A DNA stretch of 9,578 bases, taken from the NCBI GenBank assembly GCA_001563885.1, contig LKMM01000074.1:1-9578 (forward strand), read 5' to 3'. Under the pieces are notes generated by a model. The model was not told where the DNA came from. It did not search any database and saw only the letters and a list, made by a program, of their open reading frames with translations. The stretch is from Natrialbaceae archaeon B1-Br10_E2g27 (lineage in GTDB: Archaea; Halobacteriota; Halobacteria; Halobacteriales; Natrialbaceae). The position numbers and the translations under genes were made by a program. Below are positions 5,928-9,578 of this stretch, one piece after another; position 1 is the stretch's first letter; each line of letters starts with the position of its first letter.

Positions 5928-8078
5928 ATGAGTACCCCGACTCAACGCAATCGCCTCGAGGATGAGGAAAGCCCCTATCTCCGCCAGCACGCTGACAACC
6001 CGGTAAACTGGCAGCCCTGGGACGAACAGGCACTCGAGACTGCCCGCGAACACGACGTGCCGATCTTTTTATCGATCGGGTATTCAGCGTGTCACTGGTG
6101 TCACGTTATGGAAGAAGAAAGCTTCGCGGACGAAGACGTCGCCGAGGTGTTGAACGAACGGTTCGTCCCGATCAAAGTCGACCGCGAGGAACGGCCTGAC
6201 ATCGATAGCATCTATATGACCGTCTGTCAGCTGACGACCGGCCGCGGCGGCTGGCCACTTTCGGCCTGGCTCACCCCCGAGGGCAAACCCTTCTTCGTCG
6301 GCACCTACTTTCCCAAAACACAAAAACGCGGCCAGCCCGGCTTTCTCGATATCTGCAACCGACTGGCCGATTCGTGGACCGATGATCGCGGGGAGATCGA
6401 ACGCCGCGCCGAGCAGTGGACGGATGCGGCGAAAGACCAACTCGAGAAAACACCCGACAGCGTCCGGGCAGCCGACCCGCCCTCGAGTGAGTTACTCGAA
6501 AAAGCCGCCGGAGCCGTCGCCCGAAGCGCCGACCGTCAGTACGGCGGTTTTGGCTCGGATGGCCCGAAGTTCCCACAGCCATCCCGGCTTCGTGCCCTCG
6601 CGCGGGGCCACGACCGGACCGGCCGCGAGGAGTATCTGACCGTCCTCGAGGAGACACTCGATGCGATGGCCGATGGCGGCCTGTATGACCACGTCGGCGG
6701 CGGCTTTCATCGCTACTGTGTCGACCGCGACTGGACAGTGCCTCACTTCGAGAAAATGCTGTACGATAACGCGGAGTTGCCCCGGGCGTATCTGGCGGGC
6801 TATCAGCTGACGGGCAACGACCGCTACGCCGAGGTCGTCACAGACACCCTCGAGTTCGTCGCCCGCGAACTCACCCACGAGGCGGGTGGCTTTTTCAGCA
6901 CGCTCGATGCCCAGAGCGAAACCGAGGCGGGCGAACGCGAGGAAGGGGCCTTCTTCATCTGGACGCCCGAAGAGATCCGCGACATACTCGAAGACGAGAC
7001 CAACGCCGACCTCTTTTGTGCCCGCTTCGATATCACCGACTCGGGCAACTTCGAAGGGAAGAACCAGCCAAATATCGTGACCAGCATCGAGACACTCGCC
7101 GAGGAGTTCGACCTCACCGAAGCGGAGGTCCGCGAGCGACTCGAGACCGCTCGCAAGCAGGTTTTCGAGGCCCGCGAACAGCGACCGCGGCCAAACCGCG
7201 ACGAAAAGGTACTCGCAGGCTGGAACGGACTCATGATCGCTACCTGTGCCGAGGCCGCGATCGTACTCGAGGAAGACGAATACGCCGAGATGGGCGTCGA
7301 CGCCCTCGAGTTCGTCCGCGATCGGCTCTGGGACGGCGAGACGGGGCAACTCTCCCGACGGTACAAAGACGACGACGTCGCCATTTCGGGCTATCTCGAG
7401 GATTATGCCTTCCTCGCACGTGCTGCGTTGGGGTGTTATGAGGCCACCGGCGACGTTTCTCACCTCGAGTTTGCCCTCGAGTTGGCCCGGACGATCGAAA
7501 AAGAGTTCTGGGACGACGAGCGTGAAACGCTGTATTTCACCCCAGAAAGCGGCGAATCACTCGTCACCCGCCCACAGGAACTGAACGACCAAGCCACACC
7601 CTCGGCCACCGGCGTCGCCGTCGAGACCGTACTCGCACTCGCGGAGTTTACAGACGACGAGTTCGAGGCCATCGCCTCAGGCGTCTTAGAGACGCATGCG
7701 AACCGACTCGAGGCCAACCCACTCCAACACGTCACCCTCGCGATTGCCGCGGATCGCCTCGAGGGCGGTCCCGTCGAAATCACCGTCGCTGCCGAGGCGT
7801 TTCCTGCCGAGTGGCGGGCCGCCTTTGGCGACCGATATATTCCCGACCGACTGCTCGCGCGGCGGCCGCCAACCGACGAGGGCCTCGAGGACTGGCTCGA
7901 TCGGCTGGACCTTACTGAGGCCCCACCGATCTGGGCCGGACGGGAGGCCCGTGAGGGCGAGTCGACGCTGTATGTCTGTCAGAATCGGACCTGCTCGCCG
8001 CCAACCCACGACATAGCGGAGGCGTTGACGTGGCTCGCAGGCGACGGTGACGACAGACCGGAGACACCGGATCATTAA
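5928..8078 (+). CDS. DUF255 thioredoxin-domain protein (YyaL/SPATA20 family)
   Basis: A 716-residue soluble protein of the widespread family with an N-terminal thioredoxin-like DUF255 domain (about 1-165) and a C-terminal alpha/alpha-barrel-like region resembling N-acylglucosamine 2-epimerases and glycosidases. Family landmarks: SPYLRQHADNPVNWQPW (15-31), the redox-type motif ACHWCHVME (54-62) with Cys55 and Cys58, the cis-proline loop GGWP (107-110), GKPFFVGTYFP (119-129), GGGFHRY (257-263), WTVPHFEKML (269-278), and KVLAGWNGLM (427-436). Near the end Cys684 and Cys689 (CQNRTC) form the usual terminal cysteine pair. Length is normal for the family. The biochemical activity is not established; a role in protein quality control or sugar metabolism is only suggested by the folds. 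ATG 5928 was chosen because it gives the family N-terminus; GTG at 5925 and TTG at 5901 are alternatives. Its stop lies 26 bases before the vapB-like gene, and downstream read-through is possible. Confidence 0.92.
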   Translation: MSTPTQRNRLEDEESPYLRQHADNPVNWQPWDEQALETAREHDVPIFLSIGYSACHWCHVMEEESFADEDVAEVLNERFVPIKVDREERPDIDSIYMTVCQLTTGRGGWPLSAWLTPEGKPFFVGTYFPKTQKRGQPGFLDICNRLADSWTDDRGEIERRAEQWTDAAKDQLEKTPDSVRAADPPSSELLEKAAGAVARSADRQYGGFGSDGPKFPQPSRLRALARGHDRTGREEYLTVLEETLDAMADGGLYDHVGGGFHRYCVDRDWTVPHFEKMLYDNAELPRAYLAGYQLTGNDRYAEVVTDTLEFVARELTHEAGGFFSTLDAQSETEAGEREEGAFFIWTPEEIRDILEDETNADLFCARFDITDSGNFEGKNQPNIVTSIETLAEEFDLTEAEVRERLETARKQVFEAREQRPRPNRDEKVLAGWNGLMIATCAEAAIVLEEDEYAEMGVDALEFVRDRLWDGETGQLSRRYKDDDVAISGYLEDYAFLARAALGCYEATGDVSHLEFALELARTIEKEFWDDERETLYFTPESGESLVTRPQELNDQATPSATGVAVETVLALAEFTDDEFEAIASGVLETHANRLEANPLQHVTLAIAADRLEGGPVEITVAAEAFPAEWRAAFGDRYIPDRLLARRPPTDEGLEDWLDRLDLTEAPPIWAGREAREGESTLYVCQNRTCSPPTHDIAEALTWLAGDGDDRPETPDH

Positions 8079-8079
8079 T
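8074..8079 (+). promoter_or_regulatory. Candidate TATA box for the vapB-like gene
   Basis: ATTAAT overlaps the stop codon of the DUF255 gene and is centred about 28 bases before the ATG at 8105, the spacing expected for a leaderless haloarchaeal transcript. It is the only AT-rich site at that distance. No start-site evidence is available. Confidence 0.35.
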
Positions 8080-8083
8080 CGCC

Positions 8084-8102
8084 ACGTATACCTACGTATA
8101 CG
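8084..8102 (+). promoter_or_regulatory. Tandem GTATAC operator-like repeat before vapB
   Basis: ACGTATAC occurs twice (8084-8091 and 8094-8101), exactly 10 bases apart, one helical turn. The same bases read as an inverted repeat: CGTATAC (8085-8091) and GTATACG (8096-8102) with a 4-base spacer. GTATAC is itself palindromic. The element lies between the candidate TATA box and the ATG at 8105, where binding would block transcription. Autorepression of toxin-antitoxin operons by the antitoxin is well established, so this is a plausible VapB operator. The GTATAC copies themselves sit too near the ATG to be the TATA box of this start. Confidence 0.5.
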
Positions 8103-8104
8103 AC

Positions 8105-8287
8105 ATGAGCAAATCCGTCCGAATCTCCGAGGAGTTCCACGAGTTCGTGTCGGCCCACAACCGGGACGACGAAACGATAGAGGAGACGCTTCGACGGCTC
8201 ATCGGTGGACCAGATCCCGAGGCTGTTGCAGGCATACTATCGTCGGATACGGCGGAGACGATGCGAGAACGGATTCGAGAGAAGTAG
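8105..8287 (+). CDS. vapB: Small VapB-type antitoxin
   Basis: A 60-residue protein beginning MSKSVRISEEFHEFVSAHNR and continuing with DDETIEETLRRLIGG, then a polar tail ending MRERIREK. The opening strand plus the ETIEETLRRL helix is the pattern of short haloarchaeal VapB-like antitoxins (DUF7557-type, as I recall), where a basic N-terminal strand binds operator DNA and the tail wraps the toxin. A toxin gene should follow directly; instead only a short toxin-like remnant is present (8288-8379). The gene therefore looks like an orphan antitoxin, which may still repress its own promoter through the GTATAC repeat or neutralise a toxin encoded elsewhere. The ATG at 8105 is the only sensible start. 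The family call is based on sequence pattern, not on a search. Confidence 0.7.
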   Translation: MSKSVRISEEFHEFVSAHNRDDETIEETLRRLIGGPDPEAVAGILSSDTAETMRERIREK

Positions 8288-8379
8288 AGAAAATTGACTC
8301 GATGGTCCCAGCAGTTGCAGAACAGTACGAAGAGCCAGTGTTGACGGCAAGTCTGATTGATACTGATGGTTGTACCTGA
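8288..8379 (+). pseudogene. Remnant of a VapC toxin C-terminus
   Basis: Starting right at the antitoxin end, the frame with codons at 8284, 8287 and so on reads VEKIDSMVPAVAEQYEEP, then VLTASLIDTDG, and stops at TGA 8377-8379. The stretch DSMVPAVAEQYEEPVLTAS aligns without gaps to DTIIAATALVHEESILTRN in the intact VapC tail at the left of this window: Asp, two Ala, Glu-Glu, Leu and Thr are identical and several others similar. It contains the Asp of the PIN site but lacks the normal HF..V ending, and there is no room for the roughly 100 residues that should come before it. It looks like what is left after deletion of most of vapC. It could also be chance coding; the fit to its position behind vapB makes that less likely. 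Confidence 0.45.
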
Positions 8380-8380
8380 G

Positions 8381-8403
8381 TACCGGCGATCGCTGGCCCG
8401 GTA
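8381..8403. terminator. Candidate bidirectional terminator hairpin between convergent genes
   Basis: TACCGG (8381-8386) and CCGGTA (8398-8403) form a perfect 6-base stem around an 11-base loop that holds most of the palindrome GCGATCGC (8386-8393). It lies just beyond the vapBC remnant and six bases before the end of the convergent dehydrogenase gene. No T-tract follows on either strand, so a terminator role is weakly supported. Confidence 0.25.
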
Positions 8404-8408
8404 AGAGG

Positions 8409-9191
8409 CTACGTATTCCCGAGGCCGCCGTCGACGAGGATGCTCTCTGCGGTCACGTAGGAACTCAGATCGCTTGCGAGAAACACGGCGACGTTTGCGA
8501 TTTCCTCGGGTTCGCCGAACCGACCGGCCGGGGTGAGCTGTTTCATCATCGCCTCGAACTGTTTGCCCATCTCTCCCTCGCCCATCCCGGAGGCCTCGAG
8601 CATGTGCGTTTTCGTGTAACTCGGTTTGATCGCGTTGACCCGGATGTCGTGGTCGGCAAAGCGGTCGGCCATGGCGTAGGTCATCGTCTTGACTGCACCC
8701 TTTGAGGTACAGTAAAGCGGCTGGGTGCGGGTGCCGAGGTCTGCCGCCAAACTCGCCATATTGATGATCGACCCGCCGTCGCCCTGTTCGATAAGCCGCT
8801 CGCCGGCGACCTGACAGCCAAAGAAGACGCCTTTGACGTTGACGTCCATCACGCGATCGTACTCCGCCTCGGTGACCTCGAGGACGTCGGTTTCGCTGTT
8901 TATGCCGGCGTTGTTGACCATAATGTCGATGCCACCGAAGTCGTTGGCCCTGTCAACGGCTGTCACCAGGTCCGATCGGTCGGTCACGTCACAGTCGACG
9001 AACTGTGCCCGCTGGTCGGTTTCGGCCCCAATCAGGTCGTGGGTCGGTTTGCCGCCTTCGTGTGGCTCAGCCTGAACGTCTGCGACGACGATGTCCGCCC
9101 CCTGCTCGGCGAAGGTCCGGGCAATCGCCCGCCCCAGACCGCTGGCAGCACCCGTTATGACGGCCGTCTTTCCCTCGAGTACGTCGTTCAT
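8409..9191 (-). CDS. Short-chain dehydrogenase/reductase, classical SDR, probably NAD-dependent
   Basis: A 260-residue Rossmann-fold oxidoreductase of normal SDR length. Visible: the glycine motif TGAASGLG (13-20), Asp38 at the end of strand two (VVAD), which in classical SDRs favours NAD over NADP, a D-V segment (CDVTD, 67-71), NNAG (93-96), Asn118, and the catalytic Ser147, Tyr160 and Lys164 (YCTSK). The C-terminus ends VDGGLGNT as in FabG and glucose-dehydrogenase-like members. The segment after strand six reads KPSYTKT where PG is usual, and there is a Met- and Gly-rich loop (about 197-218) over the substrate site. The residues 41-60 loop is longer than usual. The substrate cannot be told from sequence. 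ATG at 9191 gives the standard N-terminus. It has its own upstream TATA-like region, and its 3' end converges on the vapB locus. Confidence 0.92.
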   Translation of the reverse strand: MNDVLEGKTAVITGAASGLGRAIARTFAEQGADIVVADVQAEPHEGGKPTHDLIGAETDQRAQFVDCDVTDRSDLVTAVDRANDFGGIDIMVNNAGINSETDVLEVTEAEYDRVMDVNVKGVFFGCQVAGERLIEQGDGGSIINMASLAADLGTRTQPLYCTSKGAVKTMTYAMADRFADHDIRVNAIKPSYTKTHMLEASGMGEGEMGKQFEAMMKQLTPAGRFGEPEEIANVAVFLASDLSSYVTAESILVDGGLGNT

Positions 9192-9230
9192 CTCTGGACA
9201 CCACCATGGTTCGTGTGGGCGATCGTCTTG

Positions 9231-9265
9231 TATGCCATAATTAATAACTCAGCTATGCTGGCATA
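9231..9265 (-). promoter_or_regulatory. Promoter of the SDR gene: TATA-like tract flanked by two TATGC/GCATA palindromes
   Basis: TAATTAATAA (9238-9247) is the most AT-rich spot in the gap and reads TTATTAATTA on the minus strand, a good TATA element; initiation would fall near 9216, leaving a leader of about 25 bases before the ATG at 9191. On one side lies TATGCCATA (9231-9239, palindromic about its central C), on the other TATGC-TG-GCATA (9254-9265). The outer arms TATGCCA (9231-9237) and TGGCATA (9259-9265) are also perfect inverted repeats. Paired sites on both sides of TATA suggest binding by a dimeric repressor or activator. Confidence 0.5.
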
Positions 9266-9288
9266 ACGTTGGTGGGGTCGTCTGCCTT

Positions 9289-9578
9289 CTACGTCGTCGG
9301 CTGTGAGAGAACGCCCGAGGTGTCTCCGTTAGACGAGTTCCCATCTTCCTGGGTCACAACCTCGAATCTGGCCCCGCCGTCTGTTCCCTCTGTCACGCTA
9401 ATCGACCAGCCGTGGGCATCGACGATCTCGCTGACGATCGACAGGCCGAATCCGGTCCCGTCGGCGCTCGTGGTAAACCCTTGCTCGAAAACCGACTCGC
9501 GATCGGCGGGATCGATCCCATCGCCATCGTCTTCGACGAAAAAGCCACGTTCCGGGCTCGAGTCCTCGAGTACGCCGA
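9289..9578 (-). CDS. Sensor histidine kinase, C-terminal ATP-binding end (5' truncated by window)
   Basis: The minus-strand frame is open from the window edge to TAG at 9291-9289, 95 residues. It carries the end of a HATPase_c domain: a G1 box VEDDGDGID (fragment residues 14-22), an F box region SVFEQGFTTS (28-37), a G2 box GTGFGLSIV (40-48), then IVDAHGWSISV and GGARFEV, the closing strands. A polar tail of about 20 residues (SSNGDTSG and following) ends the protein. These are the ATP-lid features of haloarchaeal two-component kinases, which autophosphorylate a His and pass the phosphate to a response regulator. The His box, N box and any sensor domains lie outside the window. It reads the same way as the dehydrogenase, 97 bases upstream of it; the promoter-like gap suggests separate transcription. 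Confidence 0.88.
   Translation of the reverse strand, partial: GVLEDSSPERGFFVEDDGDGIDPADRESVFEQGFTTSADGTGFGLSIVSEIVDAHGWSISVTEGTDGGARFEVVTQEDGNSSNGDTSGVLSQPTT

Noticed and set aside
5876..5965. A 29-codon open frame (MSQIVRRAFG...) running into the DUF255 gene as a possible leader peptide
   Set aside because: Composition is not haloarchaeal-acidic, it overlaps the strong DUF255 start in another frame, and there is no attenuator-like structure.
6492..7463. A 323-codon minus-strand open frame inside the DUF255 gene
   Set aside because: The plus strand carries clear family motifs throughout; the antisense translation shows no domain pattern.
9039..9266. Plus-strand open frame across the dehydrogenase promoter
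   Set aside because: Mostly antisense to the dehydrogenase; the hydrophobic tail comes from the AT-rich promoter and has no supporting motif.

Overview
This window is a piece of a haloarchaeal chromosome (class Halobacteria). The evidence is high GC across most genes, strongly acidic soluble proteins rich in Asp and Glu, archaeal-style AT-rich TATA-like elements about 27 bases before starts, very frequent CTCGAG and rare CTAG. The composition suggests the Natrialbales group (Natrinema, Haloterrigena or Natronococcus type), but that is inference. No rRNA, tRNA, CRISPR array or insertion sequence is visible.

Layout, left to right. (1) 1-175: the end of a VapC-type PIN-domain toxin, at about 46% GC and using AGA and ATA codons, unlike the rest. 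(2) 207-1804: thymidylate synthase and dihydrofolate reductase, whose stop and start share one base. They form a folate/dTMP operon. (3) 1884-4634: an AcnA-type aconitase with all three iron-sulfur cysteines. (4) 4780-5760: a short soluble methyl-accepting chemotaxis signalling protein with no visible sensor, membrane or HAMP domain, behind a leader with two TATA-like boxes and a stem-loop. (5) 5928-8078: a 716-residue DUF255 protein (YyaL/SPATA20 type) with a thioredoxin-like CHWC domain and an alpha/alpha-barrel-like region. (6) 8105-8379: a VapB-type antitoxin, preceded by a tight GTATAC operator-like repeat and followed by what looks like the last remnant of its VapC toxin. (7) 8409-9191, minus strand: an NAD-type short-chain dehydrogenase whose TATA-like box is bracketed by two TATGC/GCATA palindromes. 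(8) 9289-9578, minus strand: the ATP-binding end of a sensor histidine kinase, cut by the window edge.

How they work together: thyA and folA are one functional unit (dTMP synthesis, and recycling of the dihydrofolate it releases). Aconitase belongs to the citrate cycle. The chemotaxis protein and the kinase are separate signalling genes. The DUF255 gene and the dehydrogenase have no obvious partner here. The backbone is ordinary housekeeping DNA. The accessory signal lies in the toxin-antitoxin remnants at the left edge and near 8.1-8.4 kb, and in several small palindromic or repeated sites in the intergenic gaps. I did not find convincing evidence of a wholly new multi-gene system. The best leads are the decayed vapBC locus with its operator, the dehydrogenase operator, and the sensor-less chemotaxis gene with its structured leader.
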